Assembly: GCA_021234155.1 (NCBI GenBank)
Contig: JAJEKV010000418.1
Location: 126,001 to 190,000, forward strand
Length of the DNA: 64,000 bases
DNA from: Isoetes taiwanensis
Lineage: Eukaryota > Streptophyta > Lycopodiopsida > Isoetales > Isoetaceae
Direction: 5' to 3'
Part shown: piece by piece, positions 48,361 through 58,949 of the stretch
How the letters are laid out: each line of letters opens with the position of its first letter
Numbering within the stretch: the stretch's first letter is position 1
Program-made: the position numbers and the translations under genes
The notes under the pieces: generated by a model
Told to the model about the DNA's origin: nothing
What the model saw: only the letters and a program-made list of their open reading frames with translations
The model's database searches: none

Positions 48361-48696
48361 ACCCTAATTTATATAATTGACCCATAACAAGTGTATATGG
48401 CTTTGATTGAATTATTGTCGTCTTTTACCAACAACACTCATTATGCGGAAATTCCCACGTAGATAAATAAGATGCAATAGATTCATACCATTCGGATGCG
48501 ATTTCTCTGAGAAAAGAGTACTTCATCGGCAAACAATCGGAATATCTCCTTCTTCTTTTGGTCACGAAATTCTTGACAAATGATGTTTTTGAATGTATCT
48601 TCCCATTTCATTACAACAATTCGAACTTGAATTCACGCAATAACAACAACCAACGAGCAATCCTTCAGATGCGGCAAGGCTTGTTGATCAAATACT

Positions 48697-49950
48697 TCAA
48701 GGGTTGGTGGTCAACAACAAATGCAAATTCATTAGCAGAAGATAATGCCTAAATTTTTTTGGATCGAAAAAATCATGCCAAAGTGCTTCGTTGGTAGTAG
48801 AGTAGTTTTGCTCGGCTTTACTTAATTGCCTACTTGCATAGAATATGGGATGATCGATATTCTTTTCATCGGCTTGACATAAAATGCTACCTATAGCATA
48901 GTTTGATGCATCAATCAACACATGGAATTCTTTAGACCAATCACGGAGACTTTTAAAATGAATTTGATTTAACTAAGGGCTAATTTTAGTTCTTCAAATG
49001 CTTTTTGACATGCATCATTCCAATTATATTCCTTTGATTTTACATAACAACTTAGTAATTGCTTAAAAGCTCGTTGTGCATAATGATCAATAAAGCGCCT
49101 ATGATATCCTACATGCCCTAGGAAGGCTTGTAGCTCTTTAACATTCTTTGGGGCTGCAAATCAAAGGATTTTTAGAAGTTTTATTATTGGGTCAATCGTG
49201 AAGTCCATGTATATCGATACAACAAAACCTAGCAAAACACCATGTGTAACCACAAAAGTACATTTTTTTACGGGTTCAAGGAGATTCCATATTCCCTACA
49301 ACGCTCAAAGCATAACTCCAACTTACTCAAATGATAACTCAAGGATCCAAACCAGCAAAATCATCTAAGAATACCTTCATAAAGTCTTGCACAAACTCCT
49401 TGAAGGCTAGCGTAATAACCATTTGGAATATAGCGGGGCGCGTTACACATAAACCAAAGGGCATCACTTTCGATAAAAGTAAGTTCCCCAAATAGTTACA
49501 AATGTTGTCTTCTCCCTATCTTACGGTCTAATCAATACTTGGTTTATATCAGAATCCATCCATAAATGAATAAACCTCTTGACCCGCTCTGACATCAACG
49601 CCGATGCGTGAAGGGAATAGGAAAATGGTCTTTTTCGGTGGCATCGTTCAACTTAGATAATCAACACATACATTATTTTTAAATTTTTCTTATATACACA
49701 CGATAGGTGATACCCATTCACTATAATCTGGGGTAGATAAAGCCAACCTTAAGCAACTTATCAATCTCCTCCTTAAGCTTTGCTTTGGCAAATTTAGGAT
49801 TAAAGTCTATAAGGTTTTTTACTCTGAGTTTAGCATTAGCATGAAGCTCAATCTTATGCATACATAAGGGCGGGTTAATGCCCTTCAAATCATCATATGA
49901 CCATGCAAAAATCATGATATTTTTGAAAATAAAGCGACACAATTGTCATA
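48697..49950 (-). pseudogene. Gypsy reverse transcriptase and RNase H, right interior
   Basis: RNase H is recognisable from LIDASNYAIGSILCQADEKN and IFYASRQLSKAEQN (48921-48800). The RT part (49942-49100) includes IELHANAKLRVKNLIDF and FIYPRL at its start, with colinear but more broken versions of the left-interior RT blocks. It has more indels than the left copy. Confidence 0.82.
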
Positions 49951-50053
49951 CAAATCCCGATGATATTAGCCCTAACTTTATTGTCTTTACTTTCCTCCTT
50001 TCCCAAGGTTAATTTCTTGCACCTTGGGAGGTTGTCGAAAGGTTTCATATTGA

Positions 50054-51260
50054 CTAATTTCGTAATGGGGCTTCTTTTCCACCTTGATCTCTTGGTGCGC
50101 CATTGAAATAATCCCGAGGATATTTATCTTGTTTTAATATCATCTTCTTCTTCTTCTTCCTCACATTCTTTCTCCCTTCAACTTGGTTAACATCTATAAC
50201 ACCCATGAAATTTAAATTGTATCCTCCAAGTCTGGCTTTTAGCGTCATCATAAACTCAGGTACACACCTTCTTCTTTTCAAGGTCATATCCTCTTGTGGC
50301 TCACTATAGGGATGCTACGTCGCATATATCACTATCACGGATTATAATCGGGATCATCGTCATCACTACTTTTCACTATCATCGTCCATCGAGTCAGATT
50401 CACACTTCAAATTATTACCTTGACTTTTGGCATTTCACTCACTCTAATTTCCACCCTATTATTTCCATCACCAATAACTAAATCCTCTATTGCTAATCGT
50501 ATTGCTCGCCAACGCAACAACCATGTTCGACCTATCAATAATGGATAAGAACATACCGTGGTAGTAGCTCTTAGAACCATATATAATCCACATAGAACAC
50601 AAGATTTGCAATCATGGTTTTACAGGTAATCATGCCCAAAGGTTTACTGCGTCTCGATCAATACATCCTTACTCTAAAATAAGCGGGAGAAGGTCGCGGT
50701 GGGAGTTAATCTTGAAGAGTTTCTTGGCATAATGTTAGCCCGGATCGCGTAGGTCGATCCAGTGAGAATCTAGCCTAATCCCCTATAACAACATGCACGA
50801 GGATGGAATTTCATATCATCAAATAAAGAGGGCCATGGAATTATGATCGTCCTTTTTGCAATGAGAGAGCAGCCACTTCCTTTCTACATGGAGGGATAAA
50901 GACAGCAATTTGTGCAAAAGTGATAGTGGGTCTAATATTACCCTAAATCGGCCAATATATCATAAGTAGGCATGTCTTTAGAAAGTTTTTAGAATTTTCT
51001 TGTATTTCCTTCTACTCCTTGGTTTCCTAAGTTGCTCTCGGACTCTTTCGTTTGGAAAGAGGGTTTCTCGCATCCATAATGCCTTTAAGTTCTTTAAATG
51101 TGGGTGTGTCATGCAAAGTCTCTTGTGGTGTGTTTTGGGTATCACCCAATCCAAAAAATTCGGGCTTTCAAATCTCACCGCGTCTACTCCTTCTCGATTA
51201 TTAGGATTTAATTGCATCGATAGATGGGGCATGAGTTTTCCTCTATTGGTTCACATAAAT
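50054..51260 (-). pseudogene. Gypsy protease region and linker, right interior
   Basis: Colinear with 42000-43250. It contains the MTHPHLKNLKAL-type remains of the gag/protease junction (near 51110) and the acidic EE/DD linker (50120-50190). The protease active-site block is too disrupted to read. Confidence 0.55.
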
Positions 51261-51299
51261 TAGAGTCAAGGATTTTTTTTTCCCCTTAGATCCGTTTTC

Positions 51300-52500
51300 C
51301 ATAGATCGCGGTGGCAATACATGTGGACACCTATCTTGTGAGTGTAACCCACAGGTATTGCAAATGCCACACGAGGTTCAAAACCTACTTCTTTTTAGTG
51401 GATTGGGACAATTAGGAGCTATGTGTCCCTCTTCACGGCATCTGAAACATCTAATAGGTTGTTGGGAACTTGATTGTCTTGGTCTTGGCCTTGAGAACCT
51501 ATTGGGTGTATTATTTCTCCCTTGTGTAGATGGATTAGCGATAAAAAGGGAACTAATGGCGGCATTTGTCCACCATCTACCATAGCGGGTTGGATATAAT
51601 AGCTAGGGGTGCTAGAAGGTTTTGAGGCAGTGAGTCTCACATTTGTTTCGTTGGATCATCTCTCCTATCTTTTGGAAATAATAAATCATTATCATTATGG
51701 TTATACTGAACAATAATTGCACCATGTCCCTAGGGCTTGGTCAAGGACACTCATTGGGAAAATGACCATAACCTTGACATTGAACACACCATACATTTCT
51801 TTACGGGGCTTGGGCTCTAAATTGGGGTGTTCTAAGTGCAGGATAATTGCTTACTCAACTCCTTTTCAAGACCTCATCAATAGTTTGCCCTAATAGTTGT
51901 CTGAAGATCAGATATAGGGGCTGATTTGGAGCTATTTGTGGCTGCACACAACCCTCTAGAAGTTGCTCGTAAGGCATTCTACTATAATCAACTAATTGAG
52001 GATGCATAATGGACATGTATATGCGGAATATTAGGTATGTAGCGGCACTTTTGCCCCATTGGCGCATAGAAACTAGGGATGCTTGTCGTATTAGCATTCA
52101 TTTGTGGGTTTCTCATATAATTCATCCACCCGGTTCTAGTTGGGATGCAATTTTAATTCTTTGCTTCTAAGGGCCTTGAGGGGTGCATTTTACATAAAAG
52201 CTCATGTGGCTAGGAAGTCCTTTAGTAAACCATCTAATTTGATATTCAACATCGGTGGTTTGGGTTTCTTACCAAGAGTCTCACGAAATCTATTAACATA
52301 ACTTTGAATAGACTCGTTTGGTAACATGGTGAAGTCTTGTAACTAGTCATCGAGGTCTATCTATAAACCCTCTGCAGGTCTAAAAGTTTCTAAATGCTTC
52401 TTCCAAATTCCTTCCAAGTAGCATAAATTGGTATTTTTTCAATGGTGGCGATGCCACTCTGCAGGCTCCACCATCAGCGTGTTTGGAAACCATCTTAATC
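51300..52500 (-). pseudogene. Gypsy gag with zinc knuckles, right interior
   Basis: Colinear with 43300-44560. The CCHC knuckles recur near 51785-51745, 51715-51680, 51444-51405 and 51370-51320, and so the set of four is shared by both copies. The gag core near 52470-52230 is split by frameshifts. Confidence 0.65.
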
Positions 52501-53089
52501 GGCTCTTGTGTTTTGTATTCTCTTGATTTGCCTCACTCCGTAAGAAAATGGCTAACATGTGCATCAGGGTCTTCTCCTACCCTGACCACTAAAAGTACCA
52601 TAAGCGCATGCGAGCTGATTTCTTGATTGATGTGCTCATATTTTGTGTGTATTTTGTGAATTGTGATTTTGAGAATGGCTAGTCTGTGGAATAGTGTTTT
52701 AACTGAAAGATCTTCCTCTTGTTGTTGTTCTTTGGCGTCTATTTATATCTCTCTTGTCTTAATCGAGCTTGCTTCTCTCTTTTGCTCTTTAGTGAATTGT
52801 GGATACATACATCCTGGCGAGGGTCTTTTATGGGTGGCATGTCCCATCTATACTTGATGGCACTCTCGCTCTTACATTTAGCATGGCTTCTATCCCCATT
52901 TACTATTCGATTGAAGATTTTCCCTCTTTCAATCTCTTAACATAATTTATTCGGAAGCTAAAGTGTGCAAGCAATTATTGATAAACAACTAATAATTATT
53001 AATCATTCGGTTCTTTCGGATGCAAGGTTTTATGCATGAGATAATCCTCGCTCACTCTAAGCACAATTAGGAAATCGAAGCCATAAACA

Positions 53090-53640
53090 TGTAAAGGGTT
53101 TTAGGTAATACAGATAATGAACATTGAAATTTTACAGGTTAAGGCAATATAAAATATCTAATTGGTAATACCGGGAACCTCGAAGATATTCATGCACTAA
53201 GCTTCTTGCATTCTTCATTATGTTCCAGTATAAAGTTACCCAGATTATTTAGTGGCGGATTGAACCGCTTTAAACCGAGGGTAATAAGATACTACTATGT
53301 CAATCAATACACATATGCAGTAGCATTCTAGCGAGAATAACATCAGTTTTTCCTCTAACCTCTTGGGCAAAGGGCAATAAATCATTTTAAAACCGGTGAC
53401 AACAATTAACATGGTAATGGATAAAACACTAATAATTAAGTATTGATGTACTATTCATAACGAATAATCACGGGAAACAAGCAGAGTTATCTGCGGTATA
53501 TTCAATATGAATAAACCAAATATACCCCTTGAGTGTTATTTTCACAAATAAATTCCAGTCACGGCCTTGCGATAATGGTTTAATACTTAAATATGGTGTG
53601 AATAACGTTAACACATAATATAGAAAATTCGCCATTGAAA
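53090..53640 (-). repeat. Ty3/gypsy LTR 3, partial
   Basis: It matches LTRs 1 and 2 from their TG plus-strand start for about 550 bp (up to a TGAATAACGTTAACACATAA word near 53600). Beyond this, clean LTR similarity is replaced by the mixed sequence described at 53640-54350. Confidence 0.8.
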
Positions 53641-54350
53641 CTTGACAAAATATTGCCATGAGGCCGTGGTGACAGATATGCGGTGCCGCAGATCGTGATC
53701 TCCGGATCGTTCCGTGATGTTGATGAATAAACCGGTTGGGCCTCTAAGCCTAGATAGATGACCCATTACTCTAGTGATTATGAAGGCTATTGCTGTTTAT
53801 TCTCATGCCAGACTCATTGGAAAGGAGCAATCGGCTTCCCTTGCCGAGGATATTCTAGATAAATCTTGCGGTGAATGTACGGAGCATTGGTGCAGGGCTT
53901 CTAAAATGTCAGTTGATCAATGGACTTTAGAATCCATTCCTTCCCTTAGGTGGGAAGGATTGCATTTTGCTCTCCTATATGAGAGTTTCTTTCACGGTTT
54001 ATCCTCCTTCCTTGGGAATGAACAATGTAGCATCTTTTTTTTGCCTTATGCCTTTAGTTCAATAGGCAACCATCTCCACTATTTTTTCTCATAAAAGGGT
54101 ATAAGGCAAGGCTGCTCTCTTCTTAGCTTCCCATATTTTTCAAACATTTTAAAAACGGTCCAGCTTAAAGGTTAAAGGTAATTCAGAATAACATTCAAAT
54201 ATGCCAAATACCTTTATTTTTATGCAGTATGATTAACATGGTAGAGATCCGTGGCATTGCTTTTGAGGTTTTCACCAAAATGCCTGGTCACGAACAAATT
54301 ATTACCGTTCTACAATTTAAAATGACATTGATTCTTTGGATAGATTCTAT
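53640..54350. other. Mosaic sequence interleaving LTR and LINE words
   Basis: Short words from the gypsy LTR (37900-38300) and from a LINE (as at 54880-55460) alternate within tens of bases. Both parents are in order and at almost their native spacing. Examples are ATCCATTCCTTCCCTT (LTR) then AGGTGGGAAGGATT (LINE) near 53935-53965, and ACATTCAAATATGCCAAATA (LTR) flanked by LINE words near 54190-54215. Such interdigitation is hard to produce biologically and is more likely a consensus of two different read populations. Confidence 0.6.
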
Positions 54351-56155
54351 AGTTTAACAAGTTGTGCTAACTGGGAAGACTATATGGAGGGAGTTGGCTT
54401 TCTCACCTTTCAGGTCATGTTCTCCAAACTTTAGTCTCAAAAAATATTCCCTACTACAAGGATGAATAAACTATCTATTTAAGGGCAATATGACAGTGGC
54501 TAATGCAGTTCTAATCCTTTGTAAAGCCCTTTAGGGTCTTATGGTTGCCCAAAAGCATTTTATATTGGGATGATAAGTCAAATATTTTAGAAAATTTAGT
54601 TCATGAGTCTTGAGAAAGGATGGATCTTTAAAAACTCTATGTTCTCTAGTGACTAAAGTCTCAGAGACACGATTGGTTTCCCTCTTATTTTGTGGCGTTA
54701 AAGGATGTGCTTGACAAGGAATGATTTTACTGTGAAGCCATGTTTTTGTAGTGCATAGTCCTCTTGTTCCATACCTTCAAGGTGGCCCTGAACTTTATCA
54801 CTCTTGTTCCAAAGCTCTCAAGGCCTCATGCCTGGATGAATGGAGGCCCATTGCACTCCACAATGCACCATTTATAAAGTGATTATGAAGGCTATTGCCG
54901 TTTGAAACCTATCATACTTGACTCATTGGAAAGGGCAATCGGCCTTCTACCCGGTCGATATATTCTAGATAACTATCTTGCGGCTACGGAAGGATTGCAT
55001 TGGTGCAGGCTTCAATAAAAATGTGTGCTGATCAATGGACTTTAGAAGGCATATGATTCCCTTAGGTGGGAAGGATTACCCGCGCACCAATGGCTGTATG
55101 AGTTTGATTCACGGTTTATCCATCTAGCCTTGGGAATGAACAATGTAGCATCTGCTTTGGTGCTAGTTAATAGGCAACCATCTGGTCTATTTTATCTCAA
55201 AAAGGGTATAAGGAAAGGCTGCTCTCGACAGCTATCACGTTTCCTCATTCGGCAAACATTTTAGCGAATGGTCCACCTTAAAGTGTCAGGTAATCTAGAA
55301 GGGCTTACCTTTCCGAGGAAGGTTAGAATACCTTTATGTTTCTAGGATATGATGATAATAGCTTTCACTCATTTGAGAATCCTGCTTCTTTTGAGGTCAT
55401 CTGGTGTTGGTCTTAATCGGATAAATGTTAGGTGTTGTGGGCTTGGAAAATGACATTGATCTGAGCCGAGCTAAGCTTTTCCAGTTGTGGCTTGGGGGAA
55501 GACAAACTTTGGTCCCCCAAGGTGTTTTCGACACTCTCCACCGGTCTTGGGCCCATACTAGATAAACTTCGGAAAAAAGTTGGTCCTTGGTCTCCCGAAG
55601 TCCCCTAGCTACTTGAGGGCATATGGCTAATGCAGTTCAGGTTATGACCTCTCGTGTCTAGTAGTCATCGGTTATGGTTGCCCAAAAAGGGTCTATAACC
55701 AAATGCAAGTTATTATTAGGAAATTTATGTCGGGGGCATGGCGAAGGTGGCTTAGTATGATCTGCTTTCTTGGTGATAAAATAGATGGGGGATTGGGCTG
55801 CAAAGACCCTATTTACAAGCCTTGACTTTGGCGGTGGTTGAGGCAAGGCAAGATCCCTCGTAAGCCATCCTCCCTAGAATGAGTTGGGTGCCATGTTCTA
55901 TACCTTCAAGGTGGCCTGGAGCGTCTCTGTGATGAGGAAGCTTCTTCATGCTTGGGTGGATGTGCTGCATCTTTTCTCCTCCTTGGACCCCTCTAGGGAT
56001 GCGGTGGTTTAGTTTATTTTGGAATACTAAGATATGGAAGAGAAATGGTCTTCCTTTGGCTCTTTCCATCCTCATCTTCATCAAGTGGAAGAGTTATGGA
56101 ATAACAATCTTTGCAACACTTATGGATGAATGTCGGATGGATTGGTTGGACTGAT
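53765..56155 (+). mobile_element. Degraded LINE ORF2 sequence, at least two overlapping partial copies
   Basis: RT-domain fragments occur on the plus strand: DEWRPIALHNAPFIKVIMKA near 54830-54890, then a GRYILDN block and EGLHWCR near 54950-55010. LHFALLYESF and LGNEQCSI lie near 53960-54040. Downstream are KVYNQMQVIIRKF-like and GGLGCKDPI blocks (55690-55815), typical of the region after RT. VLHLFSSLDPS and WKRNGLPLALSILIF follow near 55965-56080. The segment 53770-54560 recurs at 54880-55690, so two copies lie head to tail. Stops and frameshifts abound. Confidence 0.8.
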
Positions 56156-56159
56156 TATT

Positions 56160-57240
56160 CAAAATTAATTGAGTCTCAAGAGAAAGGGGCCATAAAGTAT
56201 TAAGGGAGATCTATGGAATGTCTGGCTTCTATGGCCTTTGTGGGTAGATGTACGAGATATGGCTACGTAATGAGGCAAACACAAAGTAATGTGAGGATAT
56301 GTCGAGCATTGTGCCAAATACTCCTAAAGGGTGAAGAAAGGTTAGGGATGAGTAATAGTAGCTAAAAGCGGTTTTAGCTAACTCCTAGAAGTCTATGTGT
56401 TCTATCACGGTTCTTTAGATGGCTAGTCCACGGAATCTTTTGGGCATCTCTTCTTCTACCCTATATTGCGAGTTAAGCGTTAGAGTCTGTCTTGTTATTG
56501 GGCTCTTGATACACTAAGATGGTCTGGCCAAAACTAGTATGGTTTTCATATAGGTGCTTCATAGAAGCCTCCACTAGTGGTGGTGTTAGGATGATTTGGA
56601 AACAGGTGTGATGTATGTTCTGGGTGGTGAGGGATCTCTATATGAAGCTAAAAAACTCCTTCAATCACGGAGGTTGCAGCGATGGCATTATCACATCATA
56701 GAAAGAAAAGGCGCCAAACTATAACAAGGGACTTGATAGATTAGGGACTACGGGTGGGGTTCTACTCATTTTTTAAGTGTCATTGGTTTGGTAATGATAA
56801 TATGGAGATGATGTCAACATTGGGAAGCGATATAGTAGCTTTGTCTATCGAGTGAAATTGCTTATTGGGATCCTACCGGAGATGGGTTGCCTCTCTCTAT
56901 AGTACCTACTCTTGGGAGAAGAAGGGTGTTTTCCTTATAGTACCTATAGTGGGGAAGATGAGATGATGCTCTCGTAATTTACACATGTGTGGCTCCCCAA
57001 TCAACCTCATTAGTATGATTTACTCACCCTTTAAAAGTATCATTGGACATAATTTTTCTACTTTAATGCATATATATATTCTAGAATGGGCTCTCGCATG
57101 AAACCAACAAACCTTGAAGACTAAGACTAGGCTTCTCATTCATCTCATTAGATTTTTCTACAATGGTGGATAGTGGGCACACATGCAAACTACCATAAAA
57201 ATAAAGGGAATATACAATTATATAATTTGGACCCCATAAA
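56160..57240. other. Gene-poor stretch
   Basis: Possibly decayed LINE or older repeat sequence. No domain, RNA gene or clear repeat was recognised on either strand. Confidence 0.5.
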
Positions 57241-57249
57241 ATACAATTA

Positions 57250-57560
57250 ATAGATGTTTGGTGTGGTGTGCAAGCTTATCACGATTAAAAAACCCGCCCT
57301 TCCGGGTTTTAGAGGGGAAAAACCCTAGTGATGAACCCGGCTTGGGGTTTCTAGTTTGGACAAGCGTGGGAAGAAAATGGCTCCCAAAACCCACGAATGG
57401 AAGTCCCGAAGCGGATGCATTTCGTTAACTTTGTACACGCACATCACCAACACAAAGCGTAACAAAATAAACCACCAGTGGAGGGCGTCAGCGTGCCAGC
57501 GACAATAAAACAAAACCTCTTCAAAGTGCCGGGCAAAAAAATACAATAAACAAAGAAGGG
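57250..57560 (-). mobile_element. LINE-like 3' tail module, third copy
   Basis: On the minus strand CGTGGGTTTTGGGAGCC leads to CACTAGGGTTTTTCCCC, then an AAAACCC...GGGTTTTTTAATC hairpin (57280-57330). The copy at 1810-2110 has the same order. An upstream frame (57546-57325) is of unknown identity. Confidence 0.45.
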
Positions 57561-58034
57561 GGAGGTGGGTTCAAAGAAAAGAATAATTACTCTTGAGAGA
57601 AGAGGCCTTGGAGTGGGGCGTTGATCGCGAACCCACGCCTAAAAAGCTGAACTCCCAAAGGGCATGCGGCGCATGCATGCATACAAAAACATGCATACTA
57701 AGCCCCATTCATTCTCCTCCCGGATCTAGTATTTGAAGTTCTCGGTATCGGGATGTTTATTTATTTTTTCATGCGGTTGCGATTGCAAGAATGTCATCGA
57801 TTCGGCGTAGTGAGTCGAGATTCTTACACAAGGCGAGGTATGGCTTTTATGTTGTAGTGGAACAAGCGTGCATTTTGTTTTCCACATTTTTGGGTGCTAA
57901 GTGTGGTAAATTCTAGAATTTGTAGTGGGAGGAAGGCGGGTTATTTTTTTTCAAATATACACATGATTACTTATTCAAATTTTTGTCCCTTGTCTTATTG
58001 AGTCTTATTCAGCAATGTACCACGATCATTTTCC

Positions 58035-58215
58035 CTCAAAAAACGATGCGGCTCACCGTCTGGCAAGACCATTTAAGATTTTCATTTCCTCAAAAACCGA
58101 CAAGACCATTTCTGCAAGACCATTCACAATTTTCATTTTCCCTCAAAACTATGATTACGAATTTTCATTTCCTCAAAGCCAAGACCATTTTAATCAAAAC
58201 AGAGATTTTCATTTC
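58035..58215 (+). repeat. Imperfect short tandem repeats
   Basis: The words CAAGACCATT and ATTTTCATTTCCTCAAA alternate about four times (near 58066-58210). A 127-codon frame (57983-58366) runs over them, but its Phe-rich sequence follows from the repeat and I do not call it a gene. Confidence 0.7.
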
Positions 58216-58949
58216 CTCAAAAGTGGCTACGATCATCGCGCTCTTTAATCCGATAAGGAAATGTCTGAGGCAAGAAAAGCATTGCATACACAAGATTTTC
58301 ATGCATTTGGGGACCGAAGTATTCAAAACTCTGATGGGTTCCCTTAATCCGGCAAGACCATTTTAGAATATTTCACGGTCGAAGAAAGATCGAGGTATAA
58401 TGAATATATGTGCCTTTAAAATCCTCACCGGACTTGAATGCCAGCGGGATACGGAGACTATAGGGAAATGTCTGTGAGCAAAGGAAAAAAAATAAAAGCA
58501 TTCATACGATTAAAGAAAAGTGCGAAGCCTCTGCGTTTGGGGGAAGCATCTTGACATTTCAAATAGAAAATCCCACTTCTGGTGATGCTTGCATTCCTGA
58601 AATGACAGCTAGGGGATCAAGCCCAATGCATATTAAGAAGAATCTGGTTTAGAATATTGTTTTGTTTCATCATGCGGTCGAAGAATGCGATGCAATTTAA
58701 TATAATGAATATATTTTGCAAGGTCTTACAAAAATCAGGTACACCACCTACTTCTTCATTTGGGGAGGCGTAGCCTTATGTGTAGGACTATGGCTGTTGA
58801 GTTGTGGTGGTTAAACATTCAAAAGGAAAAAAAAATGAGAAGATCATATGGTTAATCTTATATTTATATTACAAAGTTATTAAGAGAAAAAGTCACGGCC
58901 TCAAACCCTAGCGTGGATGGCTTGCAAGCATTTCAAATCCAGTGAGGAT
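58216..58949. other. Gene-poor stretch
   Basis: GAAATGTCTG words followed by AGGCAAGAAAAGCAT or AGCAAAGGAAAAAAAA recur at 58258 and 58465, hinting at another decayed duplication. No gene was recognised. Confidence 0.45.

Larger units (their letters stand above)
37045..53640 (-). mobile_element. Tandem Ty3/gypsy array: LTR-interior-LTR-interior-(partial) LTR
   Basis: Three direct copies of one LTR start with TGTAAAGGGTTTT at 37045, 45059 and 53090. Two homologous ~5.9-kb interiors lie between them (39136-45058 and 47163-53089). Both read on the minus strand in the order gag, protease, RT, RNase H, integrase, the Ty3/gypsy order. The middle LTR is shared. Such arrays arise by unequal recombination between LTRs or by tandem insertion, and could also be an assembly effect. 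Both interiors are broken into many frames, so neither is active as written. Confidence 0.85.
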
